Below, in pieces: positions 1 to 9,141 of a DNA stretch of 64,000 nt. Every line of letters begins with the position of its first letter. The stretch's first letter is position 1. Location: the NCBI RefSeq assembly GCF_017813235.1, contig NZ_JAGISH010000005.1, positions 124,001-188,000 of the forward strand, read 5' to 3'. Under the pieces are notes generated by a model. It saw only the letters and a program-made list of their open reading frames with translations. It did no database searches and had not been told where the DNA came from. Source of the stretch: Sagittula salina. GTDB lineage: Bacteria > Pseudomonadota > Alphaproteobacteria > Rhodobacterales > Rhodobacteraceae. The position numbers and the translations under genes are program-made.

Positions 1-223
1 GCTTGTTGATCACGGACCCGCGCGCGATGCGCCAGATGATCGGCAGTTCGCGCGCCGGCTTCAGCCCAGCTACGTATTTCGGCGTCACCGCCGTGTCGTC
101 GATCACCACGCCTGCCGTCTTCGACCCGGCTTTCAGCGCCGCCGTACTGATATCGTCCACCGAGGCCGCTGCCACCTTGGCGATGCCCGCAACATCGTCG
201 AGAAGCGCGAGAAGTCCGCTCAT
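1..223 (-). CDS. DUF808 family inner-membrane protein (N-terminal part only)
   Basis: The window edge cuts this gene, leaving about 74 N-terminal residues. The translation begins MSGLLALLDDVAGIAKVAAA and continues with a VVIDDTAVTPKYV stretch, the characteristic start of the DUF808/YedI family of predicted multi-spanning membrane proteins. The ATG at 221-223 has an AGGAGA ribosome binding site a few bases upstream on the minus strand. The family's function is not established. The gene is divergent from the GAPDH gene, with about 230 bases between them. Confidence 0.85.
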   Translation of the reverse strand, partial: MSGLLALLDDVAGIAKVAAASVDDISTAALKAGSKTAGVVIDDTAVTPKYVAGLKPARELPIIWRIARGSVINK

Positions 224-453
224 GTTCTGTCTCCTGAGGCTTGTTTCATGGCAAGGTAGCGGGCCACCTCCACGGAGCAACCCCACGCAGCGCGCCGGGC
301 AGTGACGGATGTTAACGCAAACCGATGGGCAGCGTTAGCGCAACCGTCCAGGTTTATCGCTAACATATTGACGATGCTGACTTTTCAGGGTTCCCGCGCC
401 TGGAATGCCTCCGTATACCGGCGGCCAGACAGGATGACGCAGGAGACCTGGAC

Positions 454-1458
454 ATGACCGTGACCGTTGGCATCAACGGCTTTGGCCGTATCGGCCGCTG
501 CACCCTCGCGCATATCGCCGAATCCGCGCGCAACGACGTGCAGGTGGTGAAGATCAATGCCCCCGGTCCGCTGGAGACCCATGCCCATCTGCTGCGCTAC
601 GACAGCGTGCACGGTCGGTTCCCGGGCCAGGTCGCGGTGCGGGAGAACGCCATCGACCTCGGCCGCGGCCCGATCGACGTGATGTCCTCCTACGACCTCG
701 ACGCGCTGGACTGGGGCGGCTGTGACGTGGTGCTGGAGTGTACGGGGCAGTTTAACGACGGTCAGACCGCAAACACGCACCTGACGCGCGGTGCGAAATC
801 CGTGCTGATCTCGGCGCCGGCGAGGAACGTGCAACGCACCGTAGTCTATGGCGTCAACCATCGCGATCTGGTGAAGGGCGATGTGATGATCTCCAATGGA
901 TCATGCACCACGAACTGCCTTGCTCCGCTGGCAAAAGTGCTGGACGAGGCCATTGGAATCGAGAGCGGTATAATGACGACGATTCACAGCTACACCGGCG
1001 ACCAGCCGACGCTCGACAGGCGTCACAAGGACCTGTACCGCGCCAGAGCCGCGGCCATGGCGATGATCCCGACTTCGACGGGCGCGGCAAAGGCTCTGGG
1101 TGAGGTGCTGCCGAACATGAAAGGCAAGCTGGACGGATCGGCCGTGCGGGTGCCGACCCCGAATGTTTCCGCGGTCGATCTGACCTTCTACGCGTCAAAG
1201 GACGTGACATTGCAGGACGTAAACGACGTGGTGGCAGAAGCCGCAGCGGGCCGCATGGGCGCGGTGCTGGCCTATGACCCGGAACCGAAGGTGTCGATCG
1301 ACTTCAACCATACGACATACTCCTCGATCTTCGCGCCCGACCAGACAAAGGTGGTGGGCAAGCGTATGGTGCGTGTCATGGCGTGGTACGACAACGAATG
1401 GGGATTTTCCGCGCGGATGGCAGATGTGGCGGGCGCCATGGGCCGCCTTCTGCACTGA
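454..1458 (+). CDS. gap: Type I glyceraldehyde-3-phosphate dehydrogenase, probably NADP-preferring
   Basis: This 334-residue enzyme interconverts glyceraldehyde 3-phosphate and 1,3-bisphosphoglycerate in the cytoplasm. The Rossmann motif GINGFGRIGR starts at residue 6, the catalytic Cys is residue 151 in SNGSCTTNC, and the partner His is residue 178 in TTIHSYT. The length is normal and AGGAG precedes the ATG. Two cofactor-site positions are odd: the Asp that normally follows Asn in the 'VND' motif is Ala36, and the usual Leu-Pro pair before HKDL is Arg189-Arg190. In the family, loss of that Asp goes with NADP use, as in the gluconeogenic GapB of Bacillus. I infer an anabolic, NADP(H)-linked isozyme. 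The gene stands alone, without pgk or tkt. Confidence 0.93.
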   Translation: MTVTVGINGFGRIGRCTLAHIAESARNDVQVVKINAPGPLETHAHLLRYDSVHGRFPGQVAVRENAIDLGRGPIDVMSSYDLDALDWGGCDVVLECTGQFNDGQTANTHLTRGAKSVLISAPARNVQRTVVYGVNHRDLVKGDVMISNGSCTTNCLAPLAKVLDEAIGIESGIMTTIHSYTGDQPTLDRRHKDLYRARAAAMAMIPTSTGAAKALGEVLPNMKGKLDGSAVRVPTPNVSAVDLTFYASKDVTLQDVNDVVAEAAAGRMGAVLAYDPEPKVSIDFNHTTYSSIFAPDQTKVVGKRMVRVMAWYDNEWGFSARMADVAGAMGRLLH

Positions 1459-1480
1459 ACGTCCTGCAATAACGCAACGG

Positions 1481-1507
1481 ACGGCCCCTGCCTTGCGAGG
1501 GCCGTTT
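1481..1507 (+). terminator. Probable terminator of the GAPDH gene
   Basis: ACGGCCC (1481-1487) pairs with GGGCCGT (1499-1505) around an 11-base loop, followed by only a short T run. It lies about 20 bases after the GAPDH stop, before the convergent histidine kinase gene. Confidence 0.6.
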
Positions 1508-1520
1508 GCATTTGCGGGGG

Positions 1521-2624
1521 TCAAAAGAGGATGCGTCGCCGACCGGCCTGCGATGCGCAGGAGAATGCCCCCGGCAGCGCGAAGTGGATGCGGGCGCCAC
1601 CGGCCTCCGCATTCTCCGCCCGGAGCCATCCGCCGCGCTGGCCCAGCAGCGACCGGATTGCCATGATGCCAAAGCGTCCCTTCTCCGAGCGGGCGTCTCC
1701 GTTGAACAGGGCAAGACGTTCGGGGAGAAGGCCGCAGCCGTTGTCCTCCACCGTGAAGACCAGAAGGTTGGCGCCGCCTTCCGTGACACTGATGCGCAGG
1801 TGCGGCTCCGCGTCCGATGCCGAACCATGCGTCGCGGCCGCACCCTGCCCCGTCTCATCCGCCCATGCGTATTTCACCGCGTTATCAAAGAGATTGCGGA
1901 TCACCACCAAAAGCCCCGCGCTGTCCATCTCCAGCGCCGCGGGTTGTACCTGAAGGCGGATCCGGCGGGGGGGATCGAGCATGGCAACGACCGGTTCCAC
2001 CAGCGCATCCAGCGTGAACGCCGTGACCTGCTCCACCGTGCCGGTGGTGTCGGCATGGGTCAGCACATCGCCGATCAGGGACAGCGCGCTGTCGGAAACC
2101 TCATGCAGCATGTCGATCAGTTCGATCAGTTCGGGATCCTCCGTCCCCTCCCGCAGCAATTCCGCCAACGAGCCGACCTGCCGCATGGGCGTCCGAAGAT
2201 CATGCGCCGCAAGATGTACGAAAGCCTGGAGTTCTCGGTTGCGATCCTCCGCCTCAGCCACCGGGTCCCCCACCAGCGAGGGCACGGAGCGTGGTCGGCT
2301 GGAGCCGACCAACCGCACCACCCGCCCCTCCGCGTTCTTCTGCGGTACCAGCGTGGTTTGCCCACGCAACGGATGGAAGACCTCGTAGCGCCGCGCTTCG
2401 CCGCTTTGCAGTACCTCCACGTGGAGGCCGTAGGCCGTGACCCCGACCGCGCCCGGGTAAAGGTCAAGCGCGGTCTTCCCCAGAATGTCGGGCAGGTTCA
2501 CCCCGAGAGACTGCAGAGCGAGGCGGTTGACATGCGCGTAGCGCGGCACTCCGTCGCCATCGGGCTCGACAACAAAGACCATATGATCAAGTTGATCCAG
2601 GAGCGCTTTTTCGAGCTCGAGCAT
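1521..2624 (-). CDS. Soluble PAS-domain sensor histidine kinase
   Basis: The 367-residue protein has an N-terminal PAS-like region (about residues 1-115), a HisKA helix with the H-box AAHDLRTPM, and a HATPase domain with N-box NLFDNAVKYAW, a VEDNGCGL ATP-binding motif and a GRFGIMAIRSLL lid region. No membrane segment is visible, so it should sense a cytoplasmic signal. I chose the ATG at 2624 because GGAGG sits six bases upstream; a GTG at 2642 would add six residues with no ribosome site. No response regulator gene is adjacent, so it is an orphan kinase of unknown partner and signal. Confidence 0.85.
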   Translation of the reverse strand: MLELEKALLDQLDHMVFVVEPDGDGVPRYAHVNRLALQSLGVNLPDILGKTALDLYPGAVGVTAYGLHVEVLQSGEARRYEVFHPLRGQTTLVPQKNAEGRVVRLVGSSRPRSVPSLVGDPVAEAEDRNRELQAFVHLAAHDLRTPMRQVGSLAELLREGTEDPELIELIDMLHEVSDSALSLIGDVLTHADTTGTVEQVTAFTLDALVEPVVAMLDPPRRIRLQVQPAALEMDSAGLLVVIRNLFDNAVKYAWADETGQGAAATHGSASDAEPHLRISVTEGGANLLVFTVEDNGCGLLPERLALFNGDARSEKGRFGIMAIRSLLGQRGGWLRAENAEAGGARIHFALPGAFSCASQAGRRRILF

Positions 2625-2709
2625 ACAGCCTCCATCACACACTCCGGCGACTATCGCCGCAAGACGTTAGAGAGAGGTGAATGGGCGCAAGACCAGTCAA
2701 TATCGGCTG

Positions 2710-2964
2710 TCAACAGCGCGAGCGGCAGAGGTTTTCGCAAGGAATGCCGTCGTGGTCGCCATCGCGTTTGCTCTGGCCACACTGAATCAGTTTGAAACAG
2801 GCTTCTTCACAAGACCGCAGTCGCCTGCAACTCACGTCCCGGCAGTCAAAGGCCTGCACCGTGTGCCAACCTTCCATCCGTTCGCGAAGATCCGGCACAG
2901 TGAGCGGATCGGCTTGGGCCGAAGCCGTGGCGAGGAAGAGGTACAGCAGAAAAACAAGGCGCAT
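2710..2964 (-). CDS. Small secreted Cys-rich protein with excalibur-like calcium-binding motif
   Basis: This 84-residue protein has a signal peptide (MRLVFLLYLFLATASAQA) and a short Cys-rich mature part. Its C-terminus reads DGDHDGIPCENLC, which matches the excalibur motif (DxDxDGxxCE), an EF-hand-like calcium-binding loop found in extracellular proteins. Six Cys residues in the mature part suggest disulfide bonding in the periplasm. The ribosome site is weak. The gene sits alone between the kinase and mfd; its role is unknown. Confidence 0.7.
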   Translation of the reverse strand: MRLVFLLYLFLATASAQADPLTVPDLRERMEGWHTVQAFDCRDVSCRRLRSCEEACFKLIQCGQSKRDGDHDGIPCENLCRSRC

Positions 2965-3096
2965 TGGCGTAAACCGCGTGTCGAATGACGCATTAAGAAA
3001 ATATTAAATTAGCTTAACACATCCAGAGCAGCGGAGGCATGGAAAATTCGCGCGCCCCTTCAGGAACCGACGCTCGCCGGGCCTCTCCTCTCTGCC

Positions 3097-6000
3097 TCAG
3101 GCCTTTGCCGGGTCCTTCCGGCGAATAGCGCCCGCGTGCTCCGCCAGGTCTCGTGCTATGGCAAAGGCGCCCTGGATCTTTTCCTTGTCCGAAGACCAAT
3201 CGCGGCGGACCACGATCTTGTTGTCCTTGATCTTCGCCATGCCCTTTTCCGCGCCGATGAATTTGACCAACCCCTCGGGAGAGGCAAACTTGTCGTTGTG
3301 AAACTGGATCGTGGCGCCCTTCGGCCCGGCATCGAGCTTGGCGATGCCTGCGCGCTTGCACATCGCCTTGATCCGGACCACCAGCAGCAGCGTGTTCACC
3401 TCGCGCGGCAGCTTGCCGAAGCGGTCGATCAACTCGGCCGCGAACCCTTCGAGTTCCACCTTCGTTGTCAGGCCGGACAGGCGACGATACAGCCCGAGGC
3501 GCACGTCGAGGTCGGGAACGTAGTCTTCGGGGATCAACACCGGAACACCGAGGTTGATCTGAGGTGCCCACTGACCGTCCTCGTCGGGCATGTCGAGTTC
3601 GCCAGCCTTGATCTTGCTGATCGCCTCTTCGAGCATCTGCTGGTACAACTCGTAGCCCACGTCGCGCATCTGGCCGGACTGCTCTTCGCCCAGCAGGTTG
3701 CCCGCGCCGCGAATGTCGAGATCCTGAGAAGCCAGCGCGAACCCCGCGCCCAACGTATCGATGGCGCCCAGGACACGCAGGCGTTTCTCTGCCGTGGTGG
3801 TCAGTTTCTGGCGCGGCTGCGTGGTGAGGTAGCAATAGGCGCGGGTCTTCGATCGGCCCACGCGGCCACGGATCTGGTAGAGCTGGCTCAGCCCGAACTG
3901 GTCGGCGCGGTGCACCACCATCGTGTTGGCAGTCGGAATGTCGAGGCCGGATTCCACGATGGTCGTCGCCAGAAGCACATCATACTTGCCGTCGTAAAAG
4001 GCGTTCATTCGCTCGTCGAGGTCGCCCGCCGCCATCTGGCCATGGGCCACCACGTAGGAGCATTCCGGCATCTGTTCCTTCATGAATTCCTCGATCTCCG
4101 GCAGGTCGGCGATCTTCGGCACCACGTAGAAGGACTGGCCGCCGCGATAGTGTTCACGCAGCAGCGCCTCGCGGATCGTGACCGGATCGAACTCCGACAC
4201 GTAGGTGCGGATCGACAGGCGGTCCACCGGGGGCGTCCCGATGATCGACAGGTCGCGCACGCCGGTCAGCGACAATTGCAGCGTCCGCGGAATCGGCGTC
4301 GCGGTCAACGTCAGGACGTGGATGTCGGAGCGCAACTGTTTCAACCGCTCCTTGTGCTGCACGCCAAAGCGTTGCTCTTCGTCGATGACCAGCAGGCCGA
4401 GGTTCTGGAAGCGGATGTTCTTTGCCAGCAGCGCATGGGTCCCAACAACGATATCCACGGTGCCCTTGGCCAGCCCGTCGCGCGTGGCGGCGGCCTGTTT
4501 CGCGGGAACAAAACGGCTGAGGGGCGCCACGTTCAGCGGGAAGCCCCGGAAGCGTTCGGCAAACGAGTTGTGATGCTGCCGCGCCAGCAGCGTCGTCGGC
4601 GCGACGACCGCGACCTGCTGGCCGGACATGGCCGCGACAAAGGCGGCGCGCATGGCGACCTCGGTCTTGCCAAAGCCGACGTCGCCGCAGATCAGCCGGT
4701 CCATCGGCTGACCGGAATGCAGGTCGTCCATCACGTCGTTGATCGCGTGCTGCTGGTCGTCGGTTTCCGTGTAGGGGAACCGCGCGGCGAAGCTTTCGTA
4801 GCTGCCCGGAGGCGGGTCCATCACCGGGGCCTTGCGCAGCGCGCGTTCGGCGGCGATGCGGATCAGGCGGTCCGCCATCTCGCGGATGCGTTCCTTGAGC
4901 TTTGCCTTCTTCGCCTGCCACGCGCCACCGCCGAGTTTGTCGAGCAGCCCTTCCTCGTGGCCGTATTTCGACAGGAGTTCGATGTTCTCCACCGGCAGGT
5001 AGAGCTTCGCATCCTCGGCGTAGAGCAGCGTCAGGCATTCATGCGGCGACCCGGCGGCGGTGATGACCTCCATCCCAAGGAAACGGCCGATGCCATGGTC
5101 GACATGCACCACGAGGTCGCCCGGAGACAGCGACTGGTGCTCGGTCAGGAAATTCTCCGCCTTGCGCCGCTTTGCCGGTTTGCGGATAAGCCGGTCGCCC
5201 AGCACGTCCTGCTCGGAAATCACGGTCAGGTGCGCCTTGCCCTCCCAGGGCGCCTCGAACCCCGCATCGAGCGACCAGACCGCGAGATGCAGACCGCGTT
5301 TGCCGATACGGGTGGCATCGCGGATCGGGATGGCCTCCGCGAGGCCCTCGTCCTCGATCAGCCCTGTCAGGCGTTCCCGTGCGCCTTCCGAGTAGGAGGC
5401 AATGACCACGGGGCCAACTTCCAGCTTTTTCTTAACGTGATCCGCCAAAGACCCGAAAAGGCTAATGGATTCCTGCTGTCGCTCGGGGGCGAAGCTGCGC
5501 CCGATGCGCCCGCCCGCGTCCACCACTCCGGGGCCGGAGGCCTGTGGAAGCGGGTGGAACTGTACGCGGCGACGGGACGCCACGGCTGTCTCCCACGTCG
5601 CGTCATCCAGATACAGCAATCCCGGCGGGATCGGTTTGTAGACCGTGCTGCCCATGGTTTTCTTTTGCGACAATGCATGTTTGCGGGTGCCGTACTGGTC
5701 CTCGATCTGCTCCCAGCGCGAAAGGCGCTGCGGCGTCAGCTGGTCGTCCATCAGCACCGGCGCGCCGGGCAGGTAGTCGAACAGCGTCTCCAGCGTTTCG
5801 TGGAAGAAGGGCAGCCAATGCTCGATCCCGGCGTGCTTGCGGCCCGCGCTGACCGCCTCGTACAGCGGGTCGTCGGTGCCTGCGGCGCCGAACTCGATAC
5901 GGTAATTCTGGCGGAAGCGCAGGATGGCGGACTCGTCGAGAATGACCTCGGACACCGGCGCAAGGTCGACCAAGTCCAGCTTTTCCGTCGTGCGCTGGGT

Positions 6001-6579
6001 CACCGGGTCAAAGCGGCGTGCGCCGTCCAACGTATCCCCGAAGAAATCCAGCCGCACCGGCCCGCCCTCGCCCTGCCCGGTGTTGGGCGGGTAGATGTCG
6101 ATGATGCCGCCCCTGATCGCGTAATCGCCCGGCTCGGTCACTGTGGGGGCCTGACTGAACCCCATCCGCACCAGGAAGGCACGCAGGGCCTCCTCGTCCA
6201 CGCGATCACCGACGCGGGCGGAGAATGCTGCCTGACGCAACGTCTGCCTAGGCGGGATCCGCTGCATCGCGGCCCCAAGCGTGGTCAACAGGACGTACCG
6301 CGCCGGCATCCCGTGCACCAGTCCGGCCAAGGTCGCCATCCGCGCGGCCGAGATATCGGCATTGGGCGACACCCGGTCATAGGGCACGCAGTCCCAGGCG
6401 GGGAAGACCACTACCGGCATGTCCGGAGCGAAGAAGGCCAACGCCTCGCGCAGCGCAGCCAGCCGCTTGTCATCGCGCGCGATGTGCAGGACGGGGCCGG
6501 AGGCCTTTTCGACCTCGCGAAGGATGAGCCGGGCGTCGAAGCCTTCGGGGGCGCCGCCGATGATGAGCCTGTCTGACAT
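3097..6579 (-). CDS. mfd: Transcription-repair coupling factor Mfd
   Basis: The 1160-residue ATPase recognises RNA polymerase stalled at DNA lesions, displaces it and recruits UvrA for nucleotide excision repair. The N-terminal UvrB-homology region covers about residues 1-350. The RNA polymerase interaction domain begins with LSPGDLVVHVDHGIGRF near residue 484. The RecG-like translocase has Walker A GDVGFGKT at 632-639 and DEEQ at 733-736, and the C-terminal TRCF domain follows about residue 1000. Length and motif order are normal for the family. The small membrane protein gene at 6631 lies 51 bases upstream on the same strand. Confidence 0.98.
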   Translation of the reverse strand: MSDRLIIGGAPEGFDARLILREVEKASGPVLHIARDDKRLAALREALAFFAPDMPVVVFPAWDCVPYDRVSPNADISAARMATLAGLVHGMPARYVLLTTLGAAMQRIPPRQTLRQAAFSARVGDRVDEEALRAFLVRMGFSQAPTVTEPGDYAIRGGIIDIYPPNTGQGEGGPVRLDFFGDTLDGARRFDPVTQRTTEKLDLVDLAPVSEVILDESAILRFRQNYRIEFGAAGTDDPLYEAVSAGRKHAGIEHWLPFFHETLETLFDYLPGAPVLMDDQLTPQRLSRWEQIEDQYGTRKHALSQKKTMGSTVYKPIPPGLLYLDDATWETAVASRRRVQFHPLPQASGPGVVDAGGRIGRSFAPERQQESISLFGSLADHVKKKLEVGPVVIASYSEGARERLTGLIEDEGLAEAIPIRDATRIGKRGLHLAVWSLDAGFEAPWEGKAHLTVISEQDVLGDRLIRKPAKRRKAENFLTEHQSLSPGDLVVHVDHGIGRFLGMEVITAAGSPHECLTLLYAEDAKLYLPVENIELLSKYGHEEGLLDKLGGGAWQAKKAKLKERIREMADRLIRIAAERALRKAPVMDPPPGSYESFAARFPYTETDDQQHAINDVMDDLHSGQPMDRLICGDVGFGKTEVAMRAAFVAAMSGQQVAVVAPTTLLARQHHNSFAERFRGFPLNVAPLSRFVPAKQAAATRDGLAKGTVDIVVGTHALLAKNIRFQNLGLLVIDEEQRFGVQHKERLKQLRSDIHVLTLTATPIPRTLQLSLTGVRDLSIIGTPPVDRLSIRTYVSEFDPVTIREALLREHYRGGQSFYVVPKIADLPEIEEFMKEQMPECSYVVAHGQMAAGDLDERMNAFYDGKYDVLLATTIVESGLDIPTANTMVVHRADQFGLSQLYQIRGRVGRSKTRAYCYLTTQPRQKLTTTAEKRLRVLGAIDTLGAGFALASQDLDIRGAGNLLGEEQSGQMRDVGYELYQQMLEEAISKIKAGELDMPDEDGQWAPQINLGVPVLIPEDYVPDLDVRLGLYRRLSGLTTKVELEGFAAELIDRFGKLPREVNTLLLVVRIKAMCKRAGIAKLDAGPKGATIQFHNDKFASPEGLVKFIGAEKGMAKIKDNKIVVRRDWSSDKEKIQGAFAIARDLAEHAGAIRRKDPAKA

Positions 6580-6630
6580 GACCGCTCAAATGGCCCGTGG
6601 ACGCAGCGGCGTCAAGCGCGCGCGTCCCGC

Positions 6631-7155
6631 CTACATGAGCGACGCGTGGGTGAGGTTGATGTACATGCCCCAGAGCGCGGTGACGAAGATCGACAGGATG
6701 CCGATCATCTGCGTCCCCACGCGGTGCAGGCGCATCCGCCGCCACAACGCGGCGCCGTGATTCTCCCCCGCGCGGATGCACCGAGCGGTATAGAGGGAAA
6801 GCACCCCGACCAGCGTCATGGGCGCCAGCAACAGAAAGATCGCCTGCGCCAGCTCGATCCAGTAGACGAAACCCAGCAGCGCGATGCAGACCAGCAGAGC
6901 GGGGATCAGCGCAGCGAGGATCAGACCGGATTCATCGACGATGTAGAGAAAGCGGTTGGTATTGATGCGCATCAGGTCTTCGAGGTCCTGCGCCGCCTCG
7001 CCGCCCTTGCGCCGCGCGCGGGCCACCATGTCGAACGGCGCACCCAGCACCCAGTGTGAGGTGGAGGACCAGAAGACCGCCAGAACGATCCAGAACCACA
7101 GGTTCGAGAAGGATCGCATGTCGATGACTTCGAAGACAATGCCGTACCAGGTCAA
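6631..7155 (-). CDS. Conserved Rhodobacterales membrane protein of unknown function
   Basis: This 174-residue protein begins MTWYGIVFEVIDMRSFSNLW and has about four hydrophobic segments, at roughly residues 17-38, 75-97, 103-125 and 148-168, joined by a charged loop rich in Arg and Lys. I recognise the N-terminal pattern from Rhodobacterales proteins often labelled 'component of SufBCD complex', but nothing here supports an iron-sulfur role and no suf genes are nearby. The start is TTG, supported by the conserved N-terminus and an AAAAGAG stretch upstream. It is followed by mfd on the same strand and is divergent from hemB. Confidence 0.75.
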   Translation of the reverse strand: MTWYGIVFEVIDMRSFSNLWFWIVLAVFWSSTSHWVLGAPFDMVARARRKGGEAAQDLEDLMRINTNRFLYIVDESGLILAALIPALLVCIALLGFVYWIELAQAIFLLLAPMTLVGVLSLYTARCIRAGENHGAALWRRMRLHRVGTQMIGILSIFVTALWGMYINLTHASLM

Positions 7156-7276
7156 GGGCCCGCTCTTTTCTTGTTCTCGTCCCGCGCTTATGACGCAGGG
7201 GGCGCAGGGTGTGCAATGGCCCTTGAGCAGCGGCCGCGTTCCGTGTCACCCAAAGGCCATGACGAGAGGTACCCCC

Positions 7277-8275
7277 ATGCAACCCAGCCTTGCCCCCTAC
7301 CCCGCCCTGCGCCTGCGCCGTCTGCGCCGCACTCCAGCCATCCGCGCGCTGGTGGCGGAAACGACGCTGCAGCCGTCCGATTTCATCTGGCCGGTCTTCG
7401 TGCGCGACGGCGAGGGCATGGTGGAGCCCATCGCCTCCATGCCGGGGGTGAACAGGTTGTCCGTGGACAGGGTGGTGGAGGCAGCCCGCGAAGCCTACGC
7501 ATTGGGGATCCCGTCGATCTGCCTCTTTCCCTACACTGATCCCTCGCTCAAGACAGAGGACTGCGCCGAGGCCTGGAACCCCGACAACCTTTCGAACCGT
7601 GCCACACGGGCGATCAAGGCGGCCGTGCCCGAAATGGCGGTGATGACGGACGTGGCGCTCGACCCCTACAACATCAACGGCCACGACGGGTTCGTCGAAG
7701 ATGGCGTGATCGTCAACGACCGCACGGTGGAGGCGCTGGTCAAGCAGACGCTGAGCCAGGCGGAGGCCGGCGCCGACATCATCGGCCCGTCGGACATGAT
7801 GGACGGCCGTATCGGCGCGCTGCGCAACGCGCTGGAAGCGGAGGGGCATCAGGATGTGCTGCTGTTGTCCTACGCGGCGAAGTACGCGAGCGGCTTCTAC
7901 GGCCCGTTTCGCGACGCGGTGGGCGCTTCGGGCGCACTGAAGGGCGACAAGAAGACCTACCAGCAGGACCCTGGCAATTCCGATGAGGCCATGCGGCTGA
8001 TCGCCCGCGACCTGTCCGAAGGCGCCGACATGGTCATGGTGAAACCCGGCATGCCCTATCTCGATATCTGCCACCGTGCGAAGGCGATGTTCGGCGCACC
8101 GACCTTCGCCTATCAGGTATCGGGTGAATACGCGATGATCGCGGGTGCCGGCGAACGCGGCTGGGTCGACGGGGAGAAGGTCATGCTGGAAAGCCTCATG
8201 GCCTTCAAGCGCGCGGGTTGCGACGGTGTGCTGACCTACTTCGCTCCCGCAGCCGCGAGGCTGCTCAATGGATAA
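7277..8275 (+). CDS. hemB: Delta-aminolevulinic acid dehydratase (porphobilinogen synthase)
   Basis: The 332-residue cytoplasmic enzyme condenses two 5-aminolevulinate molecules to porphobilinogen, for haem and, in phototrophs, bacteriochlorophyll. The Schiff-base lysines are K202 (SYAAKYASGFYGP) and K256 (MVMVKPGMPYLD). The segment DVALDPYNINGHDG (125-138) has no cysteines where zinc enzymes carry three, so this is the Rhodobacter capsulatus-like class that lacks the catalytic zinc. The ATG at 7277 is preceded by GAGAGGT; the frame is open further upstream, but that part overlaps the divergent gene and is unlike the family. Confidence 0.97.
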   Translation: MQPSLAPYPALRLRRLRRTPAIRALVAETTLQPSDFIWPVFVRDGEGMVEPIASMPGVNRLSVDRVVEAAREAYALGIPSICLFPYTDPSLKTEDCAEAWNPDNLSNRATRAIKAAVPEMAVMTDVALDPYNINGHDGFVEDGVIVNDRTVEALVKQTLSQAEAGADIIGPSDMMDGRIGALRNALEAEGHQDVLLLSYAAKYASGFYGPFRDAVGASGALKGDKKTYQQDPGNSDEAMRLIARDLSEGADMVMVKPGMPYLDICHRAKAMFGAPTFAYQVSGEYAMIAGAGERGWVDGEKVMLESLMAFKRAGCDGVLTYFAPAAARLLNG

Positions 8276-8487
8276 TGCCGGCGCAAGATCGCGGAAAGGT
8301 TAACGCAGGTATGATGGAAGGGCGCCGCACAAGCGTTAGCGGTTCCTCGCGCATCGGCCACCATCGGCAATCAAACAATCGTGACAACGCCCCTGCGCGC
8401 GCGTATAACTCGGGCGAACCGGCGGCACAGCCGGGCGAGGCATGGACGACAATCATATCCAGCAAGATCGACAGAAAGAGCGGACAG

Positions 8488-9042
8488 ATGACTTTTTCCC
8501 GACGCGAGGCGCTTGTTGCGCTCGGTGCCACCGGCCTGACGGCCGCCTGCAGCAATGGTGTGGGCTCTTCCAACGCGGCGACGATCGACGCCAGGGTGGA
8601 CCAGACGCTTGGGAGCCTGTTCTCCAACTACCCCGGCACGCGTGACCTCGCGAACAAGTCCGTCGGCATGTTGGTGATGCCCCTGGTAACGGAGGTAGGT
8701 CTGGGCTTCGGCGGCGGCGGGGGCAACGGCGCGTTGCGTGTGGGCGGGGCGACGGTGGATTACTACTCCATGGTCAAGGCCTCCGGCGGATTGCAGATCG
8801 GCGCCCAGCAGTACAGCCACGTCCTGTTCTTCATGACTTCGGAGGCGCTGCAGAACTTCCGCCGCTCGCCAGGCTACGCGGCGGGGGCCAACGTCTTCTA
8901 CGCGACGCCGTCGCAGGGTGAAAACCTGAACGCGGAAACGACGACCTCGCTTGCGCCGGTTATCGCGGTGATCTTCGGTCAGTCAGGCCTGCGCGTCGGC
9001 GCAACGCTGGAAGGCGTGAAATACACCCGCATCATACCCTGA
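8488..9042 (+). CDS. SYLF-domain (YSC84-like) lipid-binding protein, probable Tat-type lipoprotein
   Basis: The 184-residue protein starts MTFSRREALVALGATGLTAA, a twin-arginine-like signal (SRREAL) ending in a Cys at residue 20, consistent with export and perhaps lipidation, although the lipobox is not canonical. The mature part is a SYLF/YSC84 domain, with VGMLVMPLVTEVGLGFGGGGG, the ATVDYYSMVKASGGLQIGAQ segment and a C-terminal hydrophobic strand. The family binds phospholipids. The longer open frame upstream starts inside hemB and is rejected; the ATG at 8488 directly precedes the signal peptide. Confidence 0.85.
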   Translation: MTFSRREALVALGATGLTAACSNGVGSSNAATIDARVDQTLGSLFSNYPGTRDLANKSVGMLVMPLVTEVGLGFGGGGGNGALRVGGATVDYYSMVKASGGLQIGAQQYSHVLFFMTSEALQNFRRSPGYAAGANVFYATPSQGENLNAETTTSLAPVIAVIFGQSGLRVGATLEGVKYTRIIP

Positions 9043-9097
9043 AGCAGGCTTTGCAGGGGGGCAGTCTGTTGCGAACCCCGCACCGACACGCCCCCCC

Positions 9098-9121
9098 GAG
9101 AGTATTTTCACCAATGTGAAG
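9098..9121 (+). repeat. Dispersed intergenic motif, copy 1 (AGAGTATTTT type)
   Basis: The motif GAGAGTATTTT is followed by CACCAATGTGAAG. It resembles the stretches at 24221-24247 and 54752-54776, which share AGAGTA-TTTT followed by ACCAAGAAGAAG. All three read in the plus direction and lie outside genes. I recognise this as a motif common between genes in Rhodobacteraceae. Confidence 0.5.
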
Positions 9122-9141
9122 CCGGAAGCGCGCTTCCGGCT
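9120..9141. terminator. Perfect palindrome between convergent genes
   Basis: AGCCGGAAGCG (9120-9130) is followed directly by its reverse complement CGCTTCCGGCT (9131-9141), giving 11-base perfect arms. It lies between the convergent SYLF gene and the minus-strand gene at 9251. No T run follows, so termination is plausible but unproven. The rest of 9043-9250 holds GC-rich smaller inverted repeats and no gene. Confidence 0.5.

Noticed and set aside
3136..6576. A 1146-codon plus-strand open frame opposite mfd
   Set aside because: It is the antisense shadow of a high-GC gene. Its product is Arg/His/Gln-rich with no recognisable domain, while the minus strand encodes a complete Mfd.
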